From Malassezia japonica (taxonomy: Eukaryota > Basidiomycota > Malasseziomycetes > Malasseziales > Malasseziaceae), in assembly GCF_029542785.1 (NCBI RefSeq), contig NC_083372.1:186001-250000 (forward strand): a stretch of 64,000 bases of DNA, written 5' to 3'. The notes below the pieces were generated by a model, which was not told the origin of the DNA, did no database searches, and was given only the letters and a program-made list of their open reading frames with translations. Shown in pieces: positions 39,962-50,660 of the stretch (the first letter of the stretch is position 1; every line of letters starts with the position of its first letter). The position numbers and the translations under genes were made by a program.

Positions 39962-42409
39962 TCATCGGCGCCCGCCGCGACGAACTCCGCCGCGTCCGCG
40001 ACGCGCGTCTGCCTGGTCGGGGTTGCCGCCGTACCACCCGCCGCGCGATGGCTGCCAGTTGGGCATCGGCGCGCCATATGGGAAGGGGCCAGGGGCGCCA
40101 GGTGGCCCAGGCGGCCCAGGCGGCATCCGTGGCGGCTCCCAGCCCGACGGGGCCGGATTTTGGGCGCCGGAACCCCACTGTCGCATCGGGCGAGGGGGAG
40201 GGGGGCCGGACATGCCGTGCATCGGCGGAGGGACGCCAGGGCCCATCGGCGGCATACCCGGGAGTGCGGGCGGCATGCCCGGGGGTGCCGCGCCCATAGG
40301 GGGCCGCGGCGCGCCGCCCAGCGTAGACAGGAGGTTTTGGATCGCGTCGGGCTTAACGTTCAGGAGCGCGTCCAAGGACACGGGCGGCGTGCTTCCCGAC
40401 GCGTTCGTAGGTGCGGGCAAACTCGGTGGCGCAGGTGCCGCACTGTCCTGTGCGGTGCGCTCCTCGAGCGCCGCGCGGAACAGCACCAGGACCGCGACGA
40501 GAATGTCGGCCGGGCGCGACTCGGCCCACATGGGCCCGAGGCCCGTAGGATGCAGCGTGTAGAGCCAATCCGGGACTGGGTCTGTGGCGCGCAGGGGCGC
40601 GATGTAAAAGTCCTTGACGAGCGTGCCCATCATGCCCGGCGCCGGCGCCAGCACGCCAAAGCGCTGCTTGTCGGCAAAGTAGCGCACGAGCTTATCGAGC
40701 GACGGCGAAGCGTACAGCGTAGGGTCCGCCTCGTGGTGGCGCTCTGGCGCTGGCGCTGCGCCGCCCGCGTCGAGCGTCATGAGAACGATCTCGTTGCGGG
40801 GTGACTGCCGCACTTGATGGAGGTAGTCGATCGCGGCCTTGCTCGGAAGACGCCCTTCGACCATGCACTCGGCACCGGCAAAGAGCGCCGGCCACAAGGC
40901 AGAGGTGGGTGCATACAGAGGCTCGGAGAGCTGCCGCGCGTGGACGTACGCAGAGGTATACTCGGGCATGGTCACGACGCCGTCCCACACCACCGGGTGC
41001 GCTGGCATCTTGTCCTGCGACCGCCGGCCAGCCGGGGTGTGCAGCGGGGGCGTGCCGGGCGGCGTCGTGCTTTCCTCGGCGGGCTGGTCGAGGAACGAGT
41101 CGAGGGCCGTGTCGGCATCGTGCGACTCGGAAAGGAAAGGCGCCTCGTTCGGGGGCGGCGTCTCGCCACCGACGGCGTACGCAAAGCCCGGCGACGGCGG
41201 GTCGACGATATCGTCCTGCTTCGGCGTCGCCTCCTTCCACGCCTCGGCAAAGTTGACGGCAGGGCGCGCAGGGCTCTCGCTCGGCTCCGAGCGCTGCGGG
41301 GGCGTCGCGGCCCGCTCTGCCACCGGTTCGGGCGACGGCTCCTCTGGCGCGGGATCGACCATTTCCGGGCGGGGATCTGGGGCGACATACGGCGCGGCGT
41401 CGTCTCGCTCGATATCAATCTCGCCCTTGTGGGTAATTTTACGGGCAGGTCCGTCGGCCTGCTCGCGAAGCACCGACTGCTGGAGTGCGTCGCGCTTCGC
41501 CTTTTCAGCTGCTTCGCGGATCGAGTCGTTCGCGAGCGCCTCGTTCGGCAGCTTCGCGAGGTCGGTCGCAGAGAGCGCGCCGGACGTAATGCGCTCGTGC
41601 AGCGATGTATTCCGATGGTCCTTGAGGTTGAAAGAGAGGGTCCGGAAACGCTCCTTATACAGGCGTCCTTTTTCGCGCTGGCCGAGCGACGAGTGCAGCT
41701 CGCTCTCGAGCTCTTCGGCGTAGGCAGTCGCGCGCTCGCTCGCATCCTTTTCGCCCGCGCTCGCAAAGAGCGGCGAAAAGATCTCGGTAAAGGTCTTGAG
41801 GACGTGCGAGCGCACGGGATCTTTACCGACGGCAGTGCGTGCGCGTGCAGGCTCCTTGGACGGCGCCCTGGGCGGCGCCCGCGCGCGTGGTGCGGCGCGT
41901 GTGCGGCGCGGCGCTGGCTCCGGCTCCGACTCGGACCCGTCGTGTGCCTCGCTGTCCGCTTCTTGTGCTTCTTCTTCTTCTTCTTCTTCTTCTTCTTCCT
42001 CCTCCGCTGCTTCCTCGTTGTACTCCTCCTCTTCTGCCGCCTTGTCCTCTTTCTTGCGCACCTCTTCCTCCGCTTGCTTTTCCTTGTCTTGGCACTCCTT
42101 GCACTCGTACTCGTCAATGTCTTCAGCGACCTTCTTCGAGAGACCGATACACTTAAAGTGGAACCATTCGCCGCATGTGCTGCAGCAAATCATCGGCGAG
42201 CCGTCGTTGGGCTTGCGGCAGAGACAGTAGACGCCATCGTCGCTGTCCCCCTCGTCCTCGCTCGGGCTCTCCTCTTTTTGCGCACGCGTCGTGCGGCGCG
42301 TGCCTTCTGGGCGTGCGCGCTTTTGCTCATGTCCGGCTTCAGGCTCAAATCGCTGTGCGGGCCGCTTCGCACGCGATCCACGTCGTACCGACGCAGAATC
42401 CGATGCCAT
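39962..42409 (-). CDS. BYE1: BYE1-like protein: PHD finger, TFIIS middle domain and SPOC domain
   Basis: This is an 815-residue intronless nuclear protein of the Bye1/PHF3/DIDO class, which binds RNA polymerase II and H3K4me3 and affects elongation. The PHD finger at about residues 60-105 has all eight ligands (YCLCRKPNDGSPMICCSTCG ... WFHFKCIG ... YECKEC). A Glu-rich low-complexity tract follows. The TFIIS-like central domain (~195-310) shows VRSHVLKTFTEIFSPLF and LYKERFRTLSFNLKDHRN. The SPOC domain (~475-640) begins VVWDGVVTMPEYTSAYVHA. The C-terminal ~120 residues are Pro/Gly/Met-rich. It lies head to tail with the kinase gene, 144 bp from that gene's start. Confidence 0.93.
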   Translation of the reverse strand: MASDSASVRRGSRAKRPAQRFEPEAGHEQKRARPEGTRRTTRAQKEESPSEDEGDSDDGVYCLCRKPNDGSPMICCSTCGEWFHFKCIGLSKKVAEDIDEYECKECQDKEKQAEEEVRKKEDKAAEEEEYNEEAAEEEEEEEEEEEEAQEADSEAHDGSESEPEPAPRRTRAAPRARAPPRAPSKEPARARTAVGKDPVRSHVLKTFTEIFSPLFASAGEKDASERATAYAEELESELHSSLGQREKGRLYKERFRTLSFNLKDHRNTSLHERITSGALSATDLAKLPNEALANDSIREAAEKAKRDALQQSVLREQADGPARKITHKGEIDIERDDAAPYVAPDPRPEMVDPAPEEPSPEPVAERAATPPQRSEPSESPARPAVNFAEAWKEATPKQDDIVDPPSPGFAYAVGGETPPPNEAPFLSESHDADTALDSFLDQPAEESTTPPGTPPLHTPAGRRSQDKMPAHPVVWDGVVTMPEYTSAYVHARQLSEPLYAPTSALWPALFAGAECMVEGRLPSKAAIDYLHQVRQSPRNEIVLMTLDAGGAAPAPERHHEADPTLYASPSLDKLVRYFADKQRFGVLAPAPGMMGTLVKDFYIAPLRATDPVPDWLYTLHPTGLGPMWAESRPADILVAVLVLFRAALEERTAQDSAAPAPPSLPAPTNASGSTPPVSLDALLNVKPDAIQNLLSTLGGAPRPPMGAAPPGMPPALPGMPPMGPGVPPPMHGMSGPPPPRPMRQWGSGAQNPAPSGWEPPRMPPGPPGPPGAPGPFPYGAPMPNWQPSRGGWYGGNPDQADARRGRGGVRRGGRR
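41967..41998 (-). repeat. (GAA)n trinucleotide microsatellite coding poly-Glu in the BYE1-like gene
   Basis: About ten uninterrupted TTC triplets on the plus strand encode a run of twelve or more glutamates between the PHD finger and the TFIIS middle domain. Confidence 0.9.
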
Positions 42410-42469
42410 ATCCTATAGCCCGACTCTATGGAGGTCCGTCGGAGCGATGCGTGGCGCTGCGGTGGCGAA

Positions 42470-42477
42470 TCACGTGA
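42470..42477. promoter_or_regulatory. TCACGTGA palindrome between the BYE1-like gene and TOM40
   Basis: A perfect palindrome in the 118-bp divergent promoter, 61 bp upstream of the BYE1-like start and 51 bp upstream of TOM40. An E-box role is inferred. Confidence 0.5.
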
Positions 42478-42527
42478 CGCCCTTTCTTCTTCGGGGCGAG
42501 CGCCGGGGCTTCGCGATCGACGACACG

Positions 42528-43655
42528 ATGGCCGCCCCTGCCCCGAGTGCCCCGCCGATGACGGCCCAGCCGCCGACGGAGCCGATTCAACCGACGCAAG
42601 TCGTTCAGCCTGTTGTCGTCGTGCCGCAGCCGACGCTGTGGTCGTCGCTCACGTCGTACTTCTCGTCGTTCGACCCTGTGGTGCGCCCGGTGGCCGATGC
42701 GTTCGCCAACATGCAGCAGATCCGCAAGAGCCTTAACTTGCCAAGCCCCGGTTCGATTGAGAAGATGCAGAACGAGGTGAAGGCCGTGCAGACGACCAAC
42801 TTCCAGTTTGAGGGCGCGCGTGCCGACCTGACCAAGGCGCTGAACCTGAACCCGATCTTCCAGGTGACGCACGCCTTCACGCTTGGCGCTGCCGGCAAGA
42901 ATGCGTACAACTTCGGTGCGGTCTACGGTGATGAGAACCGCTTCTACCAGGCCGGCCTGGATGACGCCGGTAACGTTACCATGCGCCTCAACTCGCGCTG
43001 GCTGCCGGGCCACATTTCCAAGGTCCAGGCGCAGCTGGCTCCTGCTGGCGGCCAGACCTTTGTCCAGCTGGAGCACGACCTGCAGGGCTCGGACTACAGT
43101 GCGAACATCAAGGCGCTGAACCCCTCGCCGGTGAACGCCACGGGTATCTATGTGGCCAACTACCTGCAGTCGCTCACGCCTCAGTTTGCGCTCGGAACCG
43201 AGGCCGTGTACCAGCGCCCCAGCCCCGAGATTGAGGAGGCGAGCATCGGATACATGGCCAAGCTTACCGGCAAGGCGAGCGACTGGATTGCCACCGCCCA
43301 GTGGCAGCCCCAGGGCGTCGGCCAGTTCACCTACTGGCAACAGCTCAGCCCCCAGGTGGATGTCGCCGGTGATCTGCAGATGATCATGATGCCGCAGCGT
43401 CGTGATGCGCAGGCTTCGCTTGCCGCGCGCTACTCGTTCCGCATGGCGACGCTCCGTGCGCAGATCGACAGCCTGGGCAAGCTCTCGTCGGTGTACGAGG
43501 CGCGCATTTCGCCCGCGTTTGCCTTTACCTTCTCGGGCGAGATCGACCACCTGAACGGCGATGCCAAGTTCGGTCTCGGTGTCTCGATCGAGAGCGGCTC
43601 CGAGCCCATCGACCCGACGCAGCCCCCGCCGATTCCCCCGTCGGTCCCGATGTAA
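42528..43655 (+). CDS. TOM40: Mitochondrial outer-membrane import channel Tom40
   Basis: This encodes a 375-residue beta-barrel that forms the general protein import pore of the mitochondrial outer membrane; it has no introns. The N terminus is Pro- and Gln-rich and includes an import-relevant helix (FDPVVRPVADAFANMQQIRK). The porin-3 type barrel follows, with LNLNPIFQVTHAFTLGA, YNFGAVYGDENRFYQAGLDD, DYSANIKALNP and, at the last strands, SGEIDHLNGDAKFGLGVSIE, which contains the beta-signal. An upstream in-frame ATG at 42447 would add 27 residues but overlaps the presumed promoter with its CACGTG site, so I use 42528. It converges on the acyltransferase gene with a 35-bp gap. Confidence 0.95.
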   Translation: MAAPAPSAPPMTAQPPTEPIQPTQVVQPVVVVPQPTLWSSLTSYFSSFDPVVRPVADAFANMQQIRKSLNLPSPGSIEKMQNEVKAVQTTNFQFEGARADLTKALNLNPIFQVTHAFTLGAAGKNAYNFGAVYGDENRFYQAGLDDAGNVTMRLNSRWLPGHISKVQAQLAPAGGQTFVQLEHDLQGSDYSANIKALNPSPVNATGIYVANYLQSLTPQFALGTEAVYQRPSPEIEEASIGYMAKLTGKASDWIATAQWQPQGVGQFTYWQQLSPQVDVAGDLQMIMMPQRRDAQASLAARYSFRMATLRAQIDSLGKLSSVYEARISPAFAFTFSGEIDHLNGDAKFGLGVSIESGSEPIDPTQPPPIPPSVPM

Positions 43656-43690
43656 GTAGAAATGCGGTGTCGTATGATGCAATAGACGCG

Positions 43691-45127
43691 CTACTTGCCA
43701 AAAAGGTATACAAACATGGGGCGCGGCTTGGCCACGTCGCTAGGCAGGGCCGCAAAGAGCAGTTCCTGGAAGTTTGCGAAGAAGTTGGCCTCGATGAACG
43801 GGGCAAAGAAGAGGTAACCCACCGATGCATAAAAGGTCAGCATCGCAATGTAGCGCACCCAGCCGGGAATCTTGTTGCTGATCTTGGGGAAGAAACGCTC
43901 CAGACCGCTCGACAGCACAGTACCGAGACCATTGAACATGAAAAAGGCAGTCTCGCAGCCAAAGTGGTAGGGCGCAGCAAAGAGGATGAGGTACTCGTGG
44001 AAAAGACCCGAGACGAAAAAGGTCAACAGGGCCAGCATCGACTTTTTCACAAACGACGACCGCTGGCGGGGCGCGGGCGGTGCGTTGGTCTGCTGGCGCG
44101 TGGGGGCGACGCTGCCGGACTTGCGCTGACGCAGCGTGTTCGCCTTGGCGTCGACCGCGGACGAAGCGCCAGAGTTGTCCCTCGTGCGAGCCTCCTCGGC
44201 CTTGCGCTCCTCGAGCGTCTTGTAGGTCTCGCGGCCGCCAAAGATGACGCGGTGGAGCACCGTAGCAATCGCCCGGTTCCAGCGCGACCAGAAGAAGCGG
44301 AGGCGCGTCGTGAAGAAGGGATTCTGGAACATGGGCTCCTGCTCCATCCCGACCACGAGACCAAAGAGGTTCATGACTAACAGGCCCAGTGACGAAAGGA
44401 TCAAAAAGACCTCGACGCCCATCAGAACGCTGTACAGGCAGTACACGACATTGCTGATTTCGTTCACATGTTCACGGGGCGGGATAAAGAGCAAAAAGAC
44501 GCAAGCAAAGAACAACTGGCAGAGAGCCGTGGGGAATTGCTTCAGGCACTGGAGGCGGGCGTTGCGCTTGAAGCCTTCCCGCTTCTCACGCTCCTCCAAT
44601 ACTTCCTTCTCGACCGGGAAAAAGCACAGGTAGCCGACAAACTCGATGAGCGACCACGACTGGACCTCTTGCACGGAGCGGATCTGGAGAATGTCCCAGG
44701 CCAGCAGCGACGAACGGAAACCGATCGCCGGACGCATAAAGTTGAGCAGGGCCGACTCGCCCGTGCCAACCAGCAGCGGCCAAGTGAGCAGCACGCCGGA
44801 GGCGGCAAACGCCCCAGCACGGCGGACGGCGGGTGGTGCCCGAGCAGTGATCAGGTGGACCATGTAGACGATCGTCGCCAGCACGGCGCCGTCTAGCGCA
44901 AAGCGGAGTGACTCGTCGAAGTACTGCGTCATGCTCAGGTTAATAGGAGGGTACTCGGCCGTCTCGAGTCCAAGCTGGTGGGCGAACCGCGTCACGACAT
45001 TATACTTGGGGAACTTGATCGGGACAAGATCGAGCAGGGAGGGCAGCTTCGGCACGATCGCCGGCAGCGGGTTGCTCTCCGCCGGGATCGGCAGGACAGG
45101 CTTGCTCGGAAGAAATGGCAGATGCAT
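43691..45127 (-). CDS. Membrane-bound O-acyltransferase with wax-synthase-like domain
   Basis: This is a 478-residue intronless polytopic protein with about eight or nine hydrophobic segments. Two motifs place it in the MBOAT/wax-synthase-domain group (MBOAT_2): RLRFFWSRWNRAIATVLHRV, and a later TFFVSGLFHEYLILFAAPYH with the probable catalytic His. A hydrophilic, basic linker (residues ~310-350: RQRKSGSVAPTRQQ) separates them. The acyl acceptor cannot be read from the sequence; fungal relatives acylate sterols, alcohols, trichothecenes or melanin-pathway compounds. Malassezia lacks fatty-acid synthase and depends on host lipid, so an acyl-ester-forming enzyme fits its lifestyle, but that is inference. 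There is a 276-bp spacer to WDR7 upstream in which I see nothing else. Confidence 0.8.
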   Translation of the reverse strand: MHLPFLPSKPVLPIPAESNPLPAIVPKLPSLLDLVPIKFPKYNVVTRFAHQLGLETAEYPPINLSMTQYFDESLRFALDGAVLATIVYMVHLITARAPPAVRRAGAFAASGVLLTWPLLVGTGESALLNFMRPAIGFRSSLLAWDILQIRSVQEVQSWSLIEFVGYLCFFPVEKEVLEEREKREGFKRNARLQCLKQFPTALCQLFFACVFLLFIPPREHVNEISNVVYCLYSVLMGVEVFLILSSLGLLVMNLFGLVVGMEQEPMFQNPFFTTRLRFFWSRWNRAIATVLHRVIFGGRETYKTLEERKAEEARTRDNSGASSAVDAKANTLRQRKSGSVAPTRQQTNAPPAPRQRSSFVKKSMLALLTFFVSGLFHEYLILFAAPYHFGCETAFFMFNGLGTVLSSGLERFFPKISNKIPGWVRYIAMLTFYASVGYLFFAPFIEANFFANFQELLFAALPSDVAKPRPMFVYLFGK

Positions 45128-45403
45128 TGGAGACCGAACAGGTGGGTCGATCTTGGTGTGCGCTCAGTAATATAATGGACGGGCGGCCCTCGCGCAGTTT
45201 CACTATGCACAACACCCCGCGTGACACTGCAACACTCCTGCTTGCGCCTGCAGGTCCAAACGACTCGATGGGGTTACGCAGCGCCTCCACAATCGTGCAG
45301 CCCTACAAACCAACGCATATCTAGACTACGCCGAGATTTACATGTGCCTCGCCCACGCGGAGACGCACGCTCCGCGAATTCGGCCACTCAAACGAGACCT
45401 CCG

Positions 45404-48400
45404 TTAAAGTGTCAGCAGGGCACAATTCAGCTGTGCATTGTTTAGCAAAACAAATGCCTCCACATACGTACCCGTTGCACCCAAGTGGAAGTGGAGGACG
45501 CGGTCGGCGGAGGCTTGGCTGTGCGCGCCAGTAAGGCGGGACATTGCGCTAGGCACCAGCATGTCCATTAGGCCTGTGCTCAGGCGCCAAATCAGTACAC
45601 ATTCATCTTCCAAGCTCATAGACAGAAACCTGCGCCCGTCCGGAGAGAAGCTGCATGCAGTCACAGGATGCGAATGCCCGTCCAGTACATAGAGCCGCGT
45701 CGCAGTCTTGAGATCGTACAGCACCACATGGCCTTCGTGCGTGCCCACAGCGAGTCGCTGGCTCTGGCCATGGAATGCGATAGAGGGATAAGTTTTTACC
45801 AGTTCGTTGATCATCAACGTCGCCGATTTGGCCATCGCCGTGCGCATCGCGCCGGCCGTGGGGTCCAGTGATTTGACCACGGCTTCCACAAGCCGGGGGA
45901 GACTGGGGTACAGAACCAGCGGCTTTTGACGGATCATAAAGGCGACAAGGCGCAGCGTGACTTGGCCCTGCTCGACCGACGTCGCGTGCAAGATGTCCAT
46001 CGCCAACGTGCTCATAAAGAGCGCGCTGTGCTTGGCAGCTAGCTCCAGCGTCGCTCGGCGCGCGAGGCCACGCAGCGACAGGCCACTGAGCTTGATCGCG
46101 GGGGCATGGTCGCCGGCTGCTGCCTCCTCAGGCTGCGTCGCAATGCAAAAGATGCCACGCACCAGCGCAATCGCATCGACATAGTGCTGCCAGATGCCGC
46201 AGCCGTGGCAGCACAGCTCGAGCGCGACGTACGCACGCCGCGCACCTTCCGGGCGGTAGACAGGCGCCGCGAGGTACTGTGCGACGCCGACCGAGATCTG
46301 TTTCAGGAGCGCAGGCGAAAAGTAGGCGTAGCGCGCAGACGCCACAAGGCCGAGCAGCAGCACGGCATGGGGGGCCTCGTCCGCGTCTAGCTTGTAGGCG
46401 ACGGGGGCATAGACAGTAGCGAGCCGCGCGAGCTCGCTTTCGCTCGCTGCAGCAGCGTATGCGCGGAAAAGGAGCGCAGCTGCGGTACGTAGCACCTCGT
46501 TCTCGTCCATAATAAACTGCGCGAGGACCGCGAGACTCGGGGGGGCAAAAGCGTCGGACCCGACGGCCGATGCGAGAAAGGCGGGCGTCAGAAGTGCATC
46601 GAGCACCGAGCGGCAGGCATGGTGTACCGACGGAACGGCACTCGCGAGCAGCAGGAGCGTCGTGAGCGTCAGCAAGTGTTGTGCGCTGGCCTCGGGTGTC
46701 AGGCAGAAGCGAAGCGAGGACCGCGTCGCTTGGTCGCCCGCCGCCTCGCTTACAAACCCAGGCAAGCCCAGCGCACCAGGCACTAACACGATCGCAGGCG
46801 TCTGGGCCTCGCAGGTCTTTTCCTGCAGCTGCGCAAAGACCTGGTCTAGGTCGCTCGGCAGGAACAGGGCAAAAAGGGGTCGCAGCGTCGTGAGGAGCTT
46901 GGCGGCAGCAGCCTCGTCGGCGAGCGGCGCCTCGGTGCGGGCGGACGCTTCGTCGTGCATGTGCCGTGTGTAGGCATCGAGCGCAGACGAGAGCGAGCTG
47001 GCGCCCAGTGCGGGACGCAGCGTCTTGCACGCAACGTCGAGTGCTTTTCGAATATCGGCCAAGATGATCGGCACTGCACCCTCGGCCACCGCGCCACACG
47101 CAGACAGCATACCGCTCTGTGCACTTTTGTCGACGCGCCCTGGCGCACTGCGTGGCGCGGGAGGAACAGGGAGACGCAGCCACGCCTCGCCGGCCTCGTC
47201 GGCCTGTGCAACGAGCATCCAGAGCTGCTCGGCGGTGGCGCTCCGCACAAGCTCTTGCGAGGAAAGCGACCAGATCCGTGCGCGGCGCTCGCCGTACGCC
47301 AGCAGCAGCTCGCTGCCTCGCACTGCAATCTGTACAAGTGGTGCGCCGCAGCCAGGGAACATTTGCACAAGCCGGAGATCGTCGAGGGCCAGCAGCGCCG
47401 ATGTGCCGTCCTGCGCGACGCACAGGACGCAGCTATACAACCGCGATATCGGCGAGACGCCGAGGAGTGGCACAATGCACTGGATTGGTGAGGCGAACCA
47501 GCTCCATGCAGCTTCGAGCTGCAAAGAGCTTACGTTCCAAAGCGCGATATCGCCCGCGGCGGATCCACCAAGGATATGGCGCGTGCCCGTCCGGGGATTG
47601 GCAACCTGCTGTAGGAGCGTCAGCGGGGCGTCCCACGGCAGTGGCTGTGCGGTCGCCAGCGGCGTATCGCTAAAGAGTTGCGTCAGGGGCATAGAAATTA
47701 GGCCAGTGGCTGCGTTAGCATGGACACACTTACATTCGGCAAGGATCACTTTGGTCAGGCTCAGCGGAAGTACCGCCGAGGGCGCCGTGTGCGTGCTATC
47801 CGGCTTCGTGTCGGCCAGCGGAACAGACAGGAGCGAACCGGCAGCGGCCACCGCGAGCGAGTTGGGCGGCGCATCGGTGACCTCGGCCGTGCATTGGATG
47901 TGGTCCGTGTGCTGGATCTGGAGAGACACGTAATGGTGCTGTGTTAGTCGGCACACGTACCTGGCATAGCACGCCAAGGCTCCCTGTGCGCTCCATGGGT
48001 AGGAGCGAGATAGGACGACTAGGAAGAAGGTGCAGATACGGCTGCTCCAGCTCTCCGTCGACCAAGAGCAGCGCCGATTCGGACGCATGCAGCGCAAGCG
48101 CACACGTTGAGCCGACGACCGCCGCGGCAAGGACCGTAGCCTCGGCCAATGCACGCTGCGACGTCTCGGGCGCGGTCTGTGCTGTAGTAACAAGCTCCGT
48201 GAGTCGCCTCTTGTGAGCATCAGGCAAGGGCGCAAGCATCTCTTCGCGGCTGCTCTCGTGGCTCACCGTCGGCTCGTGCTTCGGCATAGTCCATGCCGGA
48301 AGTAGCAGACCGAGGTGCTTCAGCGAGAGGCGACCCGGCGGCGCATGGACCGGCGTCGAGGTCCCAGACGGCGCACCGTTCGGCGCAGGCCGCGGCGCCG

Positions 48401-49832
48401 GCATCGACAGTCCTTGGCAAAACTGCGTCAAGTCGCCGAGCGCGTAGGTCTCGCGCACAAGCTCGTCGCCCGCAGCATACAGCAGCAAATGCGGCTTGTC
48501 TTCGAGCGAGAGGCAGAGCGTGCGTTGCAAAACGTCGGGAGCATGCAGCACCGCACACACAGCCAGCGTACTCCGCACGGGATCGGTGCGTAGCACGAAA
48601 ATGCGCGACGGCCACTCTTTGTACTCGGCCCAGGTCAAGAGCGGCACCTGCTCGCTGCTGCCAAGTACTGGAAGAGGATGCAAGACGAGCGTCGGCGCGG
48701 CGCATGGCGTAAGGCGGGCCATGTGCATGTACGCGTCGACCGGCTGCAGGAGTTGCGAGCCCAGCTCGGTCGCCTGGCGCTCAAACACAAACTGGACTTC
48801 GTGCTCGGCGCCCGGTGCGCTGTGCTGCATCACACGCAGCTGCACGGTACCTAGGAACTGGAGGAGAGGAAGCGACCACGCCGTCACACGTCCCGAAGCC
48901 TGCTGGACGAGAAGCTGCGCCGGAAGCACGGCATCGTTCGGCCGGTCGTCGACCAGCAACGCAGTGACGCGCGACGCGTCCGGGGTGTACAGCGAGCGCA
49001 CGAGCAGCGGCGCGCGTACGAGATGGGTATCAATGACTGGCTCGACGCTCGGTGCCTCGCTCGGCCTATCCGAGAGCGGTGCCGGGTCGCTCATTCCCCC
49101 CGACGATCGCCGCTCCCAAAGCGAATGGAGGCGGTCGCGGTGCTTGGGTGCGTCATGGTGCTCGTGGACGTGCGACTGCCGTGCTTCACCCGAGTGCGCA
49201 ATGACGCAAGGCGACGCGGTTGCGTGGTACTGCGCCTCGAGTAGCGCCTCTGCATTTTCGTGCTTTGGCGTGAACTGCGCAACGTCTTGTGACATGGACT
49301 GTGTCGGCCCGTCCGAGACGCTAGTGTGGGTAGGCGACGACGGCGAGATGCTGGACGACGCCGTGCTGGCGCTCGTCTTGGTCGTCGCATCGGACGGTGT
49401 CACGTCGCTCATAGGCGGCCAAATCGAAGCACTGCTGGGCGAATAAGGCGACGTCGAGCCCGGGAGCGTCGTGCGGGACGACCGGCGGTGGCCGTGCGCA
49501 TGTCGTACCGGGCGTTCGTGCACGTCGTCCTGCGCCGGCGGTGTATTTTTGTCTACCGGCGCAGCAAACATGCGCACAGTCCCTTCCGAGTATCCCACGG
49601 CAATGTAGACCTCACCCGCCCCCGTACCGGGCGCCTGGGCGAGATAGTAGGAAGCCGTGCACGAAGCGTGCGGCGCCGTCTCGTCTCCGTCCTCGACCCA
49701 CGCGTCGTTTTCTACTCCGTTTTCGCCGGTATCACTTTTATTTTCAATCCATACACTCTCCCATGCCTGCGCGCTTCCCTGCGGCGCGCGCGGCACAAAG
49801 CCTAGCGGGACCCGCAGCGCCGCCTGGCTCAT
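45404..49832 (-). CDS. WDR7/rabconnectin-3-beta-like WD40 protein
   Basis: This encodes a 1468-residue protein in two exons, 47961..49832 and 45404..47938, with a 22-nt intron that joins GSLGVLCQ to HHYVSLQIQ. The N-terminal half holds divergent WD40 repeats interrupted by Ser/Pro-rich inserts. The middle (residues ~900-1290) is helical and repeat-like. The C terminus has the segment that is diagnostic of WDR7: KPLVLYPSLPRLVEAVVKSLDP, MINELVKTYPSIAFHGQ, QRLAVGTHEGHVVLYDLKTA and LDGHSHPVTACSFSPDGRRF. In animals WDR7 partners DMXL proteins in V-ATPase assembly and endolysosomal acidification. The N-terminal half is weakly conserved and was recognised mainly by continuity of the open frame. Confidence 0.88.
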
Positions 49833-49939
49833 GGTGAAGGTGGCCGAGTGGAGTGCTTAGTCAGCGCTACGCGATCGGCCGAGCGGGTGTTGATGCGAGA
49901 CGCGCCACAACAGGTTCGCGCAGTACTACCATTATCGAC

Positions 49940-50436
49940 ATGGCTGCAGGCACGGGTGGAAAGTCCGGTCCTACCACGAACCAGAAGAGCGAAGCGCGGA
50001 AACCGGTGTCGCAGTCCGTGCGTGCTGGTCTCCAGGTATGTCGCGCGTAACTAAAGCAGTTCCCTGTCGGCCGTATCCACCGTCACCTCAAGAAGCGCTC
50101 GCAGAACAGCATCCGTGTGGGTGCCAAGGCCGCTGTGTACACCAGCGCGATCCTTGAGTACCTCACTGCCGAGGTGCTCGAGCTTGCCGGTATGTCCCTT
50201 GTCTCACACAGGCAACGCGTCCAAGGACCTGCGTGTGAAGCGTATTACCCCGCGCCACCTGCAGCTTGCTATCCGTGGCGACGAGGAGCTCGACTCGCTC
50301 ATTCGCGCGACGATCGCGGGTGGTGGTGTGCTGCCGTATATTCACAAGTCGCGTACGTATTCTACGAAAACTCACACTAGTGATCAAGAACCAAGGCAAG
50401 ACCAACACCAAGAAGGGTGCGGCCACTTCGGAGTAG
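49940..50436 (+). CDS. HTZ1: Histone H2A.Z variant
   Basis: This encodes a 140-residue histone variant in four exons: 49940..50035, 50060..50189, 50212..50352 and 50381..50436. The introns are 24, 22 and 28 nt; the last is the longest found in the window. H2A.Z-specific features are [40 protein letters not shown], the extended acidic patch GDEELDSLI and the C-terminal [20 protein letters not shown], formed by the last splice, instead of the H2A end. The basic N-terminal tail [10 protein letters not shown] offers lysines for acetylation. The start is 107 bp from the divergent WDR7 start. Confidence 0.97.
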
Positions 50437-50660
50437 GCGCGATAATTCTAAATACGCGCATTGTGTTTCTACGTGTAGACCAGGTTAATCGTTGGATAGA
50501 ACGCGACCGGCGTCGCGTGTTTACATAGAGCGCACGTGGCAGTGGAGGTGATGCAGCATGCAACATCTCGCCTGCAGCGCTCGGCGTGGCACCGCGGGGG
50601 GAAGTTCATTTGCTTTTGCAAGGCGTCGCTTGCGTCGGTGAGTGATATCGTACCCCCGTC

